NCBI GenBank assembly: GCA_027311105.1
Contig: DAICZN010000089.1
Span: 1-40,283, forward strand
DNA: 40,283 bases
Direction of reading: 5' to 3'
Origin: Gallionella sp.
GTDB lineage: Bacteria; Pseudomonadota; Gammaproteobacteria; Burkholderiales; Gallionellaceae
Shown piece after piece: positions 1 through 9,539 of the stretch. The position numbers and the translations under genes are program-made. The notes beneath the pieces are model-generated. The model was not told the DNA's origin. It saw only the letters and a program-made list of their open reading frames with translations, and ran no database searches. Every line of letters starts with the position of its first letter. Positions within the stretch are counted from its first letter, which is position 1.

Positions 1-12
1 TTCTTATCTAGA

Positions 13-471
13 TCAGAACGGAATATCGTCGTCGAAATTATCAAAGCTGCCTTTCGCTGCCGGCGCTGATTTGGCAGGGGCGCCGCCGCCGGATGATGAT
101 GCCGGTTTGTTTTCCACCACCTCGAAACTGCCGCTGCCGGAGGACTTTCCGCCCAGCATGGTCATTTCGTTGACGACAATTTCGGTGGTGTAGCGGTCTT
201 GCCCTTCCTTGGTTTGCCACTTGCGGGTTTGCAGTTTTCCCTCGACGTAGATCTGCGAACCTTTTTTCAGATATTCCCCGGCGATTTCGGCAAGGCGGCG
301 ATAGAACACCAGGTTATGCCACTCGGTTTTTTCCTGCTTCTCCCCGCTCTTGTCCTTCCAGTTTTCAGAGGTCGCCAGCGTGGCATTGGTCACCGCCTCA
401 CCGCTGGTCATGTAACGAGTCTCCGGGTCTTTGCCCAAACGGCCTATCAGTATCACTTTATTCACCGACAT
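13..471 (-). CDS. ssb: Single-stranded DNA-binding protein SSB
   Basis: This 152-residue protein binds single-stranded DNA as a tetramer in replication, recombination and repair. The N-terminal OB fold (about residues 1-110) begins [17 protein letters not shown], which is typical of proteobacterial SSB. A short Gly/Ala/Ser-rich linker follows, and the protein ends in the acidic tip DDDIPF that recruits partner proteins. The length is slightly below that of E. coli SSB (178 aa) because the linker is short. The ATG lies one base past the TGA of the upstream MFS gene, and its ribosome site AAGGAG is inside the end of that gene, so the two are probably translationally coupled. Its terminator would lie outside the window. 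Confidence 0.97.
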   Translation of the reverse strand: MSVNKVILIGRLGKDPETRYMTSGEAVTNATLATSENWKDKSGEKQEKTEWHNLVFYRRLAEIAGEYLKKGSQIYVEGKLQTRKWQTKEGQDRYTTEIVVNEMTMLGGKSSGSGSFEVVENKPASSSGGGAPAKSAPAAKGSFDNFDDDIPF

Positions 472-472
472 G

Positions 473-1852
473 TCATGCTCCTTTCATTACAAGTTTGTCT
501 ACCGCCGACTCATCGAATCCCTGCATGTCTACCTTGAGGCAGGCAATGCCTTCCGCAGCCACCACCATCGCCTCGCGCTCGCCCTGCAGCTGGCCGAGTT
601 GCTTTTGCAATTCTACCGCAGCAGCTTCATTTACCCCGGACAAATGATAAAGCCTGGTACGCACAGCGGCGGGGGGCTGCATCGTGGATGCGATGACAAG
701 CCACGCCAGCAGCAGCAGGCTGGCGAACACGAACACCGAGTCGCCGCCGACAAATTGCATCAAGGCGCCGCCCACCGCCGCACCGGTGAAGGCACCGAGA
801 AACTGCACGCTGCTGTATACACCCATTGCCGTGCCTTTGGCGGCCAACGGCGCGATCTTGCTGATCATCGAGGGCAGCGTGGCCTCCAGTACGTTGAACG
901 CGGTGAAGAAAATCAACAATGCCAGCGCCACACCCCACAAGCTGTTTTGCCCGAACATCAACAGCGCCTGCGCGCACATCGCAAGAAAGATGGACAGCAT
1001 GAATACCTGTTTCATCTTGGACTTCTTTTCCGCGATGATGATGGGGGGAACCATGAGCACAAACGCCACCAGCATCACCGGCAAATAGATATACCAGTGG
1101 TGCGACACAGCCAACCCGTCTTTTTGCATCACGAACGGTACCTGCATGAACACCGACATCAGGATCGCGTGCAGCGAGAAAATGCCGAAGTCGAGGCGCA
1201 GCAGATCCCTGTTGCGCAACACCTCGGCAAAATGGCCCCAGTTGGCCTGGGTATCGCTGTGGAAGCGGGTAATCGCCGGGTCGGGTATCGCGAATTTCAC
1301 GACGCCCAGCGCCATTAGCGCGAGTATGCCTGTCATCGCAAAGATACCCGGCACGCCGATCACATTGTTGAGCATCGGCGAAAGCACCATCGATATGGAA
1401 AAAGTGATGCCTATCGTGATTCCTATCATCGCCATCGCCTTGGTGCGGACTTCCTCACGGGTAAGATCGGCGGTGAGCGCCATCACCGCGGCGTTCAGCG
1501 CGCCCGCTCCCTGCACCACGCGCCCGATAATGATCCAGTAGATATTGTGCGCATCGGCGGCAATGAAGCTGCCCGCCGCAAAAAGTACCAGGCTGATGTA
1601 GATCACCGGCTTGCGCCCGTAGCGGTCGGACATCCAGCCGGCCGGTATCTGCAGGATCGCCTGGGTCAAGCCGTAAGCACCGAGCGCTATACCGATCAGC
1701 AAATGGCTCTGGCCGCCCGGCAGATGCTGCGCATAAATCGCAAAGACCGGCAGGATGATGAACAAGCCCAGCATGCGCAGGCCGTAGATGCTTGCCAGGC
1801 CAATGCTGGCGCGGCGCTCGATTGCAGTCATGATGTCGGGTACGGGCTTCAT
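473..1852 (-). CDS. MFS transporter, YajR-like
   Basis: This is a 459-residue major facilitator superfamily permease of the inner membrane with about 12 predicted helices. Motif A is clear after helix 2 ([13 protein letters not shown], around residues 72-84). The helices end near residue 390. A soluble C-terminal tail of about 65 residues follows, containing GIACLKVD; it resembles the small ferredoxin-like domain of E. coli YajR. The natural substrate is unknown, and members are usually annotated as drug or proton-driven exporters. ATG at 1852 is preferred because GGAA lies just upstream, whereas the internal Met8 has no ribosome site. The gene runs directly into ssb; an MFS-ssb pair next to uvrA is common in betaproteobacteria, but here uvrA is about 21 kb away. 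Confidence 0.9.
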   Translation of the reverse strand: MKPVPDIMTAIERRASIGLASIYGLRMLGLFIILPVFAIYAQHLPGGQSHLLIGIALGAYGLTQAILQIPAGWMSDRYGRKPVIYISLVLFAAGSFIAADAHNIYWIIIGRVVQGAGALNAAVMALTADLTREEVRTKAMAMIGITIGITFSISMVLSPMLNNVIGVPGIFAMTGILALMALGVVKFAIPDPAITRFHSDTQANWGHFAEVLRNRDLLRLDFGIFSLHAILMSVFMQVPFVMQKDGLAVSHHWYIYLPVMLVAFVLMVPPIIIAEKKSKMKQVFMLSIFLAMCAQALLMFGQNSLWGVALALLIFFTAFNVLEATLPSMISKIAPLAAKGTAMGVYSSVQFLGAFTGAAVGGALMQFVGGDSVFVFASLLLLAWLVIASTMQPPAAVRTRLYHLSGVNEAAAVELQKQLGQLQGEREAMVVAAEGIACLKVDMQGFDESAVDKLVMKGA

Positions 1853-1946
1853 GGATATTCCGGAATGTATTGGGAAAACTTATTTTAGCAGGACGCCACG
1901 CATGCGGCACCGTTATGGCACCGGATGCTTGCTGCTCAATCGATAA

Positions 1947-4900
1947 TCACGACGCGGAGAATTTCGGGTCGTCATCAGGCTCGGCGGGTTTCACATGATT
2001 ACTTGCCAGCAACATATACACTGCAGGCACCACCAATAGCGTGAACAGCGTGCCGATGGCAAGACCGCTGGCGATCACCAGGCCCATGTTGAAGCGCGAT
2101 GCCGCGCCGGCACCGCTGGCAGTGATCAACGGGATGACGCCCAGCACCATCGCGGCGGTCGTCATCAGGATGGGCCGCAGCCGGATACCGGCCGCCATCT
2201 CGATTGCCTCGCGCTTGCTCTTGCCTTCCTGGCGCAGATTGTTGGCAAACTGCACGATCAGGATGCCGTGTTTGCTGACCAGGCCCATCAGGGTCACCAG
2301 CCCGACCTCGGTGTATATGTTCAGGCTGGCGCCGCCGATACCGAGACTGATGAAGACCAGCGCACCCGCGATCGACATCGGCACCGATACCAGGATGATG
2401 AACGGGTCGCGGAAACTTTCGAATTGCGCCGCCAGCGCCAGGAAAATAATCACCAGCGCAAACGCGAACATTGCGATGAAGCCGCTGGATTCCTGCATGA
2501 ACTGGCGCGACAGTCCGCCGTAGTCTACAGAATAACCCTGCGGCAAGGTCCTGCTGGCCAGGTCCTTGAGATAGCCCAGCGCTTCGCCGGTGGTAACTCC
2601 CGGCAACGCCACCCCTTGCACAGTTGCCGCGTTGAGTTGCTGGAAGTGGTTCAGCGACTCCGGTGTCGTTTTCGAGGTGATGTGTACGATGCTGGACAAA
2701 GGCACCGAAGTGCCGTTTGCGGCGCGCACATAATAATTCAGCAGCTGCGAGGTATTCAGGCGGTAGCGCTGCTGCACCTGCGGGATTACCTTGTACGAGC
2801 GCCCGTCCAGGCTGAAGTAATTGACGTAACCACCGCCCAGCATTGATGAGAGTGCGTTGCCGATATCCTGCATCGACAGGCCGAGCAAGGCGGCCTTGTT
2901 GCGGTCTATCACCACGGTGGACTGCGGCAGGTCTATGCGCAAGTCGGTATTCAGGAACATGAACATGCCGCTTTTTTGCGCCTGCTGCAGGAAATCCTGC
3001 GTCACGTCATTCAAGCGCTCGAACGGCTCGGTGGTGCCGATGATGAATTGTATCGGCAGGCCGCGGCTGCCCGGCAGCGAAGGCGGCTGGAACGCCACCG
3101 CCTGGGCACCGGCAATCTGGTTCAGTTGCTGCTGCACCACCGGCTGCAGTTCATTGGTAGTCTTGACGCGTTCGTCCCAAGGCTTCAGCACCATGCCGGA
3201 AATCATCCGCCCGGGCACGTCAATCTGGAAAACATGGTCGGTTTCCGGATGAGCGGCATAAATATTGTAGTTTTGTTGCGCATAGGGAATGCGCTGCTGG
3301 TACGTGGAATCAGGCGCCGCAGTCAGCATCGCAATGATGACGCCCTGATCCTCCTGCGGTGCCAGCTCGTGCTTGGCGGCGGCATACAGGAAATAGATGC
3401 TGCCCAGCACGATCAGTGCGAACACCACCGTCACCGGCAGGTAATTCAGCGACCCGTGCAAACTGCGCGCATAGAACTGGCGCACTTTTTCGAAGCTTGC
3501 GTCGATGAAGTGCACGGCACGGGATTCCAGACCGGTATCCTGCGCGGGATGCGGCCTGAGCAAGTGGGCACACATCATCGGCGAAAGCGTCAGCGCAACG
3601 ATCGCGGAGACCGTGACGGTGCCGACCAGCGTGAAGGCGAATTCGGTGAACAGCGCGCCGGTCAGCCCGCTCTGGAAGCCGATCGGCACATACACCGAGA
3701 CCAGCACGATGGTCATCGCGATGATCGGACCGGCCAGCTCGCGAGCCGCCATGATCGCAGCACGCAGAGGCGCGACACCCTCCTCGATGTGGCGGTTGAC
3801 GTTTTCCACGACGATGATGGCGTCGTCCACCACCAGACCGATGGCCAGCACGAAGGCGAGCAGCGTCAGCAGGTTAATCGAGAAACCCAGCGCCAACATA
3901 ATGGTGAAGGTTCCGATCAGCGACAGCGGGATGGCGATAACCGGAATCAGCACCGAACGCGGCGAACCGATAAAAGCGAACACCACCAGCGTGATCACCA
4001 GCAGCGATTCAGACAGGGTCTTGATCACCTCGTGGATGGAGCTGTTCACGAAGCGGGTGGAATCGTAGACGACCTTGCCCTCGATGCCCTGCGGAAGCTG
4101 CGCCTGGATATCCGGCATCACCTGGCGCACCCCTTTGACCACATCCAGCAGATTGGCGGCAGGCGCCACCTGGATGCCGATATACACCGCGCTGTTGCCG
4201 TCGAATGCGACCCCGGAGTCATAGTCTTCCGCGCCCAGCGTCACCTTGGCGACATCCTGCAAACGCACCATGGCATTGCCAGATTGCTTGATCACCAGGT
4301 TGCGGAATTCTTCCACCGAATGCAGGTTGGTGGACGCATCCAGATTGACCTGCACCATCAGCCCCTTGGTGTTGCCGATACCGGACAGAAAATCATTCTG
4401 CGCCAGCGCCGTGTTCACGTCATTTGCCGTCAAGCCATAGGCCGCGAGTTTTTTCGGGTCCAGCCATGCGCGCAGCGCGAAGTTCTTCGCGCCGATCATT
4501 TCGGCGGTCTGCACCCCGTTCACCGCCTGCAGCCTGGGCTGCACCACGCGCAGCAGGTAATCGGTGATGTAATTGGACGGCAGCACCTTGCTGGAGAAAC
4601 CGATATACATCGCATCCAGGGTCTGGCCGATACTGATGGTCATGACCGGTTTTTGCGTCTGCGGGGGCAGCTGGTTGAGCACCGAACTGATCTGCGCGTT
4701 CATCTCGGTGAGCGCCTTGTCCGAATCGTAATTCAGCTTCAGCGTCACGGTGATGATGCTGCTGCTGTTGGTACTGGTCGAATTCATGTAATCGATGCCG
4801 TTGACCTGGGCGATCGCATTTTCCAGCGGCGTGGTGATGAAGCCGGCAACCAGCGCAGGGTCGGCGCCGAAATAGGTGGTGCTCACGGTAATGATCGCAT

Positions 4901-5024
4901 TTTGCGTGCGCGGAAACTGCAGCACCGGCAGGATGCCGAACGAGCGCAGCCCGAGCACCAGCAGCGCCAGACTGATGACGATGGCCAGCACCGGCCGCCG
5001 GATGAAAAGATCGGTAAATTTCAT
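1947..5024 (-). CDS. RND multidrug efflux transporter, inner-membrane pump subunit
   Basis: This 1025-residue protein is a full-length HAE-1 type RND pump (AcrB/MexB/MdtB superfamily). It exports substrates from the periplasm or inner membrane using the proton gradient. The N-terminus MKFTDLFIRRPVLAIVIS is the family's first transmembrane helix. The proton-relay aspartate pair is present in helix 4 (GLVVDDAIIVVEN, D400/D401, equivalent to AcrB D407/D408). Two repeats of six helices surround two large periplasmic loops. It is the last gene of the operon, 15 bp after the adaptor gene. The drug specificity cannot be read from sequence. It belongs to the hydrophobic/amphiphilic branch rather than the heavy-metal (CusA) branch, since CusA-like methionine motifs are not seen. 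Confidence 0.95.
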   Translation of the reverse strand: MKFTDLFIRRPVLAIVISLALLVLGLRSFGILPVLQFPRTQNAIITVSTTYFGADPALVAGFITTPLENAIAQVNGIDYMNSTSTNSSSIITVTLKLNYDSDKALTEMNAQISSVLNQLPPQTQKPVMTISIGQTLDAMYIGFSSKVLPSNYITDYLLRVVQPRLQAVNGVQTAEMIGAKNFALRAWLDPKKLAAYGLTANDVNTALAQNDFLSGIGNTKGLMVQVNLDASTNLHSVEEFRNLVIKQSGNAMVRLQDVAKVTLGAEDYDSGVAFDGNSAVYIGIQVAPAANLLDVVKGVRQVMPDIQAQLPQGIEGKVVYDSTRFVNSSIHEVIKTLSESLLVITLVVFAFIGSPRSVLIPVIAIPLSLIGTFTIMLALGFSINLLTLLAFVLAIGLVVDDAIIVVENVNRHIEEGVAPLRAAIMAARELAGPIIAMTIVLVSVYVPIGFQSGLTGALFTEFAFTLVGTVTVSAIVALTLSPMMCAHLLRPHPAQDTGLESRAVHFIDASFEKVRQFYARSLHGSLNYLPVTVVFALIVLGSIYFLYAAAKHELAPQEDQGVIIAMLTAAPDSTYQQRIPYAQQNYNIYAAHPETDHVFQIDVPGRMISGMVLKPWDERVKTTNELQPVVQQQLNQIAGAQAVAFQPPSLPGSRGLPIQFIIGTTEPFERLNDVTQDFLQQAQKSGMFMFLNTDLRIDLPQSTVVIDRNKAALLGLSMQDIGNALSSMLGGGYVNYFSLDGRSYKVIPQVQQRYRLNTSQLLNYYVRAANGTSVPLSSIVHITSKTTPESLNHFQQLNAATVQGVALPGVTTGEALGYLKDLASRTLPQGYSVDYGGLSRQFMQESSGFIAMFAFALVIIFLALAAQFESFRDPFIILVSVPMSIAGALVFISLGIGGASLNIYTEVGLVTLMGLVSKHGILIVQFANNLRQEGKSKREAIEMAAGIRLRPILMTTAAMVLGVIPLITASGAGAASRFNMGLVIASGLAIGTLFTLLVVPAVYMLLASNHVKPAEPDDDPKFSAS

Positions 5025-5039
5025 TGCCGCTGTCCCGTG

Positions 5040-6170
5040 TTAATCGTCCTTGGGCTTTGGATCAGCCTCGTTGCTCGGCTGGATGTCGTTGTTGACCGAA
5101 ATCAGCGAGCCGTTATGCAGCTTGACCTGCCCTGTGGTCACAACGGTGTCACCTTCCTTGATTCCCTTGAGCACGGCCACCTGGTCGCCGCGTTTGTCGC
5201 CTGTCGTGACGAACACCTGCTTGGCAATGAATTTCGGCTTGCCCTTGTCGTCCGTACCCTGCGCCTCGACCAGGTACACAATATTTCCATACGGGTTATA
5301 GGTGATCGCGGTTTGCGGAAGCGTGATGTAGCGCTGCGTCTTGCCGGTTGCAATGTCCACGGTCGCGTACATGCCGGGCAACAGCTTGTGTTTCGGATTT
5401 TTCAGTTCCGCACGCACCTTCACGTTGAGCGTGCCGCCATCCACTTCCGGATTGATCACTGCAATCTTCCCTGCAAACACCTCATCCGGATAGGAGTCGG
5501 TCCTGGCGGATATATCCTGCCCTGCGCTGATCATGCTGATATTTTGCTGCGGCACCGAGAAATCCAGGTAAACCGGGTCCAGCGCCTGCAGTGAAACCAC
5601 GGGGGTGCCGGCATTCAGGTATTGCCCCACGCTCACCTGGGTGATGCCTATGCGGCCGGAAAACAGTGCCGGGATAAATTTTTTGTTCACCAGCGCCTGC
5701 TGTTCCGATACCGCGGCCGCGGCCTGCATCAGATTCGCCTTGTCCACGTCTACCGCCTGCTGGCTGATCGCCTTGAATTCGAGCTGCTGCTTGTCGCGCT
5801 CGTAGGTGATTTTGGCCAGCGCGGAAGCAGCCTGTAGCGAGTGCAGCCTGGCAATATCGTTATCGGCAATGAGCTCGACCAGCACCTTGCCCTTCTTGAC
5901 GTCCTCGCCCTGCTTGAAATGGAGAGCGGCAACTGTGCCGGATACTTCCGGGCTGACCTCGGCGCCGTTTACCGCCCGCAGGCTGCCTACCGCCTCCAGC
6001 TGCGGCTGCCAATCCTGGTAGCCGACGCTCATGGTTGAAACTGTCTGCGGGGCGTTTCCCATCGACGACATGTATTTTTTCATCATGCTCCCCTTGAACG
6101 CCTGGAAGCCGAATATGCCGCCGAATACCACTCCGGCCAAAACGAGCATGATTATCATTCGTTTTGTCAT
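5040..6170 (-). CDS. RND efflux periplasmic adaptor (membrane fusion protein)
   Basis: This 376-residue adaptor links the RND pump to the outer membrane channel. An uncleaved N-terminal membrane anchor covers about residues 1-27 (IIMLVLAGVVFGGIFGF). The biotinyl-lipoyl half-motif VSGTVAALHFKQGEDVKKG follows near residue 73, then a helical hairpin of about 75 residues rich in Ala/Gln, a beta-barrel domain with the conserved stretch LLPGMYATVDI, and the membrane-proximal domain. No lipobox is seen, so it is probably anchored by its N-terminal helix. It is the middle gene of the efflux operon, with 40 bp separating it from the upstream channel gene and 15 bp from the pump gene. Confidence 0.94.
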   Translation of the reverse strand: MTKRMIIMLVLAGVVFGGIFGFQAFKGSMMKKYMSSMGNAPQTVSTMSVGYQDWQPQLEAVGSLRAVNGAEVSPEVSGTVAALHFKQGEDVKKGKVLVELIADNDIARLHSLQAASALAKITYERDKQQLEFKAISQQAVDVDKANLMQAAAAVSEQQALVNKKFIPALFSGRIGITQVSVGQYLNAGTPVVSLQALDPVYLDFSVPQQNISMISAGQDISARTDSYPDEVFAGKIAVINPEVDGGTLNVKVRAELKNPKHKLLPGMYATVDIATGKTQRYITLPQTAITYNPYGNIVYLVEAQGTDDKGKPKFIAKQVFVTTGDKRGDQVAVLKGIKEGDTVVTTGQVKLHNGSLISVNNDIQPSNEADPKPKDD

Positions 6171-6210
6171 TGTAGCTGTCTCCTTATTTGCTGCTGGTTG
6201 GTCAAGAAAT

Positions 6211-7716
6211 TCATGGTTTGCCTTCTGCCGGTTTCTGGCTCACCGTCACAGCCGCATTGTCGCGGTTCCACCATCCGCCGCCCAACGACTGGAACAGTGC
6301 GGCGGTATCGGCATAACGGCTTGCCCGGGCCTGCGCCAGCGCAATCCGGGTCTGCTGGTATGCCTGCTGCGCGTTGAGCAGCGCCAGATAACTGGACGCG
6401 CCGATGCTGTATTGTTTGCGGGCGATGTCGAGACTGTCGGCGGCGGATTGCGCAGCCGCAGTCTGGGCCTGAAAGATATTCGCATCCGACTGCACCGCAT
6501 CCAGCACATTGGCCACATCCTGGAAGGCCGACAGCACCACGCTGCGGTATTGCGCGGCCGCCGCGTCATAAGCGGCAACCGATGCGCGTTTCTCGTGCAA
6601 CAGCGTACCCCCGCGGAATATAGGCTGGGCGATATTGGCCCCAAGGCTCCATACGCCCGATCCCGCCGAGAACAGGCCGCCGGTGGTGGTGGCCATTGAA
6701 CCGGCGCTGCTGCTGAGGGTGAATTGCGGCAGCATGTTGGCGGTGGCTATGCCGATCTGTGCGCTGGCCGCATGCAGCATGGACTCCGCCGCACGGATGT
6801 CGGGGCGCTGTTCAACCAGCCGGGAAGGCAGGCTGACCGGCAATTCCTGCGGGAGTTGCAGCATTTCAAGATCGAACGCCCCCGCCTCGTTTTCGCTGGG
6901 GAAAGAACCGGCCAGCGTGGCCAATTGATTGCGGATCAGCGCCAGCTGCTTTTCCAGCAGCGGCAGATTGGCGCGGGCCTGAGCCAACAGCGTTTTTTGC
7001 GCCAGCACTGAGGAAAGCGCGATCCCGCCCACCTTGTACTGGTTCTGCAGCACATCCAGCTGCTGGCTTTCGGCATCGATGATCTCGCGGGTTGCGGCTA
7101 TCTGCGCGCGCAACGAAGCTTCCTGCACCGCCGTGGTCACCACATTCGCGGTCAGAGCCAGATAGGCTCCCTCGAGCTGGAAGCCCTCAAACTCTTGTTG
7201 CGCGCCCATGGCCTCCAGCGTCCTGCGTGCCGCGCCAAACAGGTCCAGGCCGTAGGAAACGCTGACCGAAGCGCCATACAGGCTGAATATCGAGCCTGGA
7301 TAGGACGGCTGGCCAAATTCCGCGCCAACGAACTTTTGCCGGGTAGCCGATCCGTTGGCATTGACCGAGGGGTACAGCGCCCCTTGCGCCGCATAGACAT
7401 TTTCCTGCGCCTGCAACAATGTGGCCCGTGCCGCCTGCAGATTGGGGTTGGCCTTCAGCGCCCGCTCCACCAGCTGGTTCAGGGCCGGGGAATGGAACAG
7501 CTCCCACCACTGGGACGGGATGTCCCCGCCTTCCATGAATTTCTGCGCCTGGCCGTTCGCGGCATCCGTCGCTGCAGTATTTTTGGGCAGCGGCGCAGCG
7601 GTATAAGCCTTGACCGACGGGGGCTCCGGCCGCTTGAAATCCGGACCCACGGCACAGCCTGCCAGCAGCAAGGCGGCGGCGGAAACGGCAGCGAATTTTT
7701 TGCTCGGCTTATTCAC
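6211..7716 (-). CDS. Outer membrane efflux lipoprotein, NodT/OprM family
   Basis: This 501-residue protein is the TolC-like channel of the tripartite pump. It starts with a lipoprotein signal: a hydrophobic stretch ends in the lipobox LLAGC, giving lipidated Cys21, followed by AVGPDFKRPE, the hallmark start of mature NodT-family proteins. Two internally repeated outer-membrane-efflux domains cover roughly residues 70-260 and 285-475. The reading frame begins with GTG. An in-frame stop lies just upstream and no better ATG gives the signal peptide, so GTG is accepted. It is the first gene of the efflux operon (channel, adaptor, pump), the reverse of the usual adaptor-pump-channel order. No regulator gene is adjacent. 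Confidence 0.94.
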   Translation of the reverse strand: MNKPSKKFAAVSAAALLLAGCAVGPDFKRPEPPSVKAYTAAPLPKNTAATDAANGQAQKFMEGGDIPSQWWELFHSPALNQLVERALKANPNLQAARATLLQAQENVYAAQGALYPSVNANGSATRQKFVGAEFGQPSYPGSIFSLYGASVSVSYGLDLFGAARRTLEAMGAQQEFEGFQLEGAYLALTANVVTTAVQEASLRAQIAATREIIDAESQQLDVLQNQYKVGGIALSSVLAQKTLLAQARANLPLLEKQLALIRNQLATLAGSFPSENEAGAFDLEMLQLPQELPVSLPSRLVEQRPDIRAAESMLHAASAQIGIATANMLPQFTLSSSAGSMATTTGGLFSAGSGVWSLGANIAQPIFRGGTLLHEKRASVAAYDAAAAQYRSVVLSAFQDVANVLDAVQSDANIFQAQTAAAQSAADSLDIARKQYSIGASSYLALLNAQQAYQQTRIALAQARASRYADTAALFQSLGGGWWNRDNAAVTVSQKPAEGKP

Positions 7717-8080
7717 AATGAAATGTTTACGATTTCAGTTCGGGAAAATAACAGCTATTGGTCTTTACGCAACTCACACGCCTTCATTACTCTATCCGCC
7801 CGGTCTTCCCGATAGCTCACATGCCGCCCGCACAATCGATGTTCGGGCTGAAGCGGCCGAGGTAACCGAAGCGGGCGATTCTATAGCAGGCACTGTCAAA
7901 TCACCAAGCACATAATCAACCTATTGCGTATGTGGGAATACCGCGATCTACGCGGGTATCGGCACAACACCATCGGAGTGAAAAAATCGGCAGGCACGCC
8001 GCCCGTGCCCGCCGCAGAATTCGCCGCGCCTCGACCGGCCTGACCGGAAACAACCCGGTTCCGTCAAGCGCATCACGCGC
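7717..8080. other. Intergenic region upstream of the efflux operon
   Basis: No credible gene is seen in this 364-bp stretch; the ORFs listed across it have no family-like sequence. It should contain the promoter for the minus-strand efflux operon. One possible sigma-70 site on the minus strand is TTGGTG at 7902-7907 and TATAGA at 7880-7885 with a 16-base spacer, but the match is only moderate. Near 8041-8066 there is an imperfect stem-loop (tgac-c-ggaa ... ttccgtca) just after the 3' end of the ECF-linked small gene. It lacks a T-run, so it is at best a weak terminator or processing signal. Confidence 0.4.
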
Positions 8081-8425
8081 TTAATCATGCTGCCGTTTCG
8101 GCGCATCGTCACCGTCTCCCTTGCGCTTGCCGCAGCAGCCACGCATACCGGCCTCGAATTTCTCGCGCTCTTCCGGTGTCATTTGCTCCAGGCGCTGGCG
8201 GTGCCAGCGTCCATGACAACCGCGTCCGCGGAAGCTGCCGAACAATATCTTGCTCAACACCAGCAGCCCCAGGGCCTGCAGATAGCCGATCTCTCTGGTG
8301 CCGGAAAACAATGCCGGCATCAGCCAGTTCCACAGCGCCATCAAAACCCAGCCCAAGACAGCGATGCCGGCCAGCACCAGCAGCCCCATCTTCCAGCATC
8401 TCGTTTTCCAGCAGTTCATGCCCAT
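8081..8425 (-). CDS. Small Cys/His-rich membrane protein next to ECF sigma factor
   Basis: This is a 114-residue protein I cannot assign to a named family with certainty. A hydrophobic N-terminal segment (about residues 13-37, LLVLAGIAVLGWVLMALWNWL) and a second one (about 47-64, YLQALGLLVLSKILFG) suggest two membrane helices. The tail is basic and rich in His and Cys (RGRGCHGRWHRQ, GCCGKRK) and contains the phrase MTPEEREKFEAG. Small proteins of this shape, with QALGLL.LSKILFG followed by a charged SPEEREKF-like tail, occur next to ECF sigma factors. A role as anti-sigma or metal-sensing partner is therefore plausible but inferred. ATG at 8425 has GGAG at a good distance, and the gene follows the sigma gene by 12 bp, so they are co-transcribed. 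Confidence 0.7.
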   Translation of the reverse strand: MGMNCWKTRCWKMGLLVLAGIAVLGWVLMALWNWLMPALFSGTREIGYLQALGLLVLSKILFGSFRGRGCHGRWHRQRLEQMTPEEREKFEAGMRGCCGKRKGDGDDAPKRQHD

Positions 8426-8437
8426 CTTAATTCTCCT

Positions 8438-9013
8438 TCACAAGTCAAATTCATCGTAAATCGTTTGCAACCTCGCGCGCAAATGCAGCACCGCATAACG
8501 CTTGCGCGCCAGCAAAGTATTCACGCCCGTGCCGCTTTCCGCCGCCAGTTCCCTGAAGCTGCGCCCTTCCAGTTCGTGGGCAATGAACACGGCGCGCTGA
8601 TCCTCGGGCAGCTCGGTTAGCGCGGCATACAATTCCTCGATCAGTACCGACCACGCGTAAGCCGCTTCCGGCCCGGCATCCGGCGATGGCAGAACCCCAT
8701 CGAGCCAGACTCCCTCTTCATCCTCGCCCGATATTTCGGGCAGCGGCTGCTCCCTCTTTTTTCGAAAGCGGTCGATGATGCGGTTGCGTGCCACGCCGAA
8801 CAACCATGCACCGACCTGCTCGATGGATTCCGGCAGCCGGTAGGCCGCGACAAACTCGTAGAACACGTCCTGCAGGATGTCCTCCGCCTCGCCGGCATCG
8901 GGCACCCGCCGCCTGATGAAATTCCCCAGCCGCCCGCGCTCGCGCGTGACGGCTTCGGCGATACGCTTTTCTTGCTCAACCATCAGCGCGTTGGGGGTTA
9001 ATGTCGTGGCCAT
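8438..9013 (-). CDS. ECF-type RNA polymerase sigma-70 factor
   Basis: This 191-residue alternative sigma factor directs RNA polymerase to a small stress- or signal-responsive regulon. The sigma region 2 domain covers about residues 25-95, with the acidic AGEAEDILQDVFYEF stretch of region 2.2 and WLFGVARNRIIDRFRKK of region 2.3/2.4. Region 4 covers about residues 125-185, with the helix-turn-helix SFRELAAESGTGVNTLLARKRYAVL. The two domains are joined by an acidic linker (ISGEDEEGVWLDG). No region 1 or 3 is present, as expected for the ECF group. Start ATG 9013 has only a weak ribosome site. A CGTCTA element just upstream could be an ECF -10 motif for self-activation, but no convincing -35 was found. 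The small membrane protein downstream is its likely partner. Confidence 0.93.
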   Translation of the reverse strand: MATTLTPNALMVEQEKRIAEAVTRERGRLGNFIRRRVPDAGEAEDILQDVFYEFVAAYRLPESIEQVGAWLFGVARNRIIDRFRKKREQPLPEISGEDEEGVWLDGVLPSPDAGPEAAYAWSVLIEELYAALTELPEDQRAVFIAHELEGRSFRELAAESGTGVNTLLARKRYAVLHLRARLQTIYDEFDL

Positions 9014-9170
9014 ACCGGTGTAGACGAATCAGGGATGAAAATATTGCAGGAACAGCCAAATATATATTCCGCGTTGGCTTGCTTGATCGAGGTCACTCCC
9101 CGGGTTATGGTGAAAGCGCCGTGTCATGGCTTCGCCTGCCGGGCGAAATTCGTGTTCCGCACCGGATTTT

Positions 9171-9404
9171 TCACTCTTCTTTATTTCCGGATAGCTCCAA
9201 TACCACAACCAGCGGCCAGAGGAAAAATGCAAACAATGTCATCAGCAACAGATTCCGCACTGCCAGCACAACAAGGGAAAAACCGGTTTTATCACCCGGC
9301 TGCTTCACCAGCCGGCTTGCGGTCTTTGGCAAATACTTGTAATCCCAGAGTACGACGCAGAACATCGCCAGGCCGAGTATGAAATATATTTTTACAAAGT
9401 ACAT
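9171..9404 (-). CDS. Hypothetical small inner-membrane protein
   Basis: This is a 77-residue protein of no recognised family. I chose the ATG at 9404 (MYFVKIYFILG) rather than the longer ORF start at 9452, because AGGGGG lies about seven bases upstream of it and the extra 16 residues are not membrane-like. Two hydrophobic helices are evident (about residues 5-20 and 42-68), separated by a basic loop (KYLPKTASRLVKQPGDK). The protein ends in a charged tail, GNKEE. It lies 157 bp upstream of the ECF sigma gene on the same strand and could share its transcript. Coding probability is supported by the clear membrane topology and ribosome site. Confidence 0.6.
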   Translation of the reverse strand: MYFVKIYFILGLAMFCVVLWDYKYLPKTASRLVKQPGDKTGFSLVVLAVRNLLLMTLFAFFLWPLVVVLELSGNKEE

Positions 9405-9539
9405 GATGGCCCCCTGAAAACCACCGCCGCAATTTTCCCTGCCGCCCCGCACGCAAACAAATCAGTGGCCGCCGGAAACATACCGGATGGCCGGTTTTCC
9501 CGGCAGCAGGACTTCGCGTTCCGTGCCATGGCCGGCCTA

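Noticed and set aside
2976-5594. 872-aa plus-strand ORF opposite the efflux pump
   Set aside because: It is an antisense shadow, rich in His, Gln and Arg, with no domain. The pump on the minus strand is certain.
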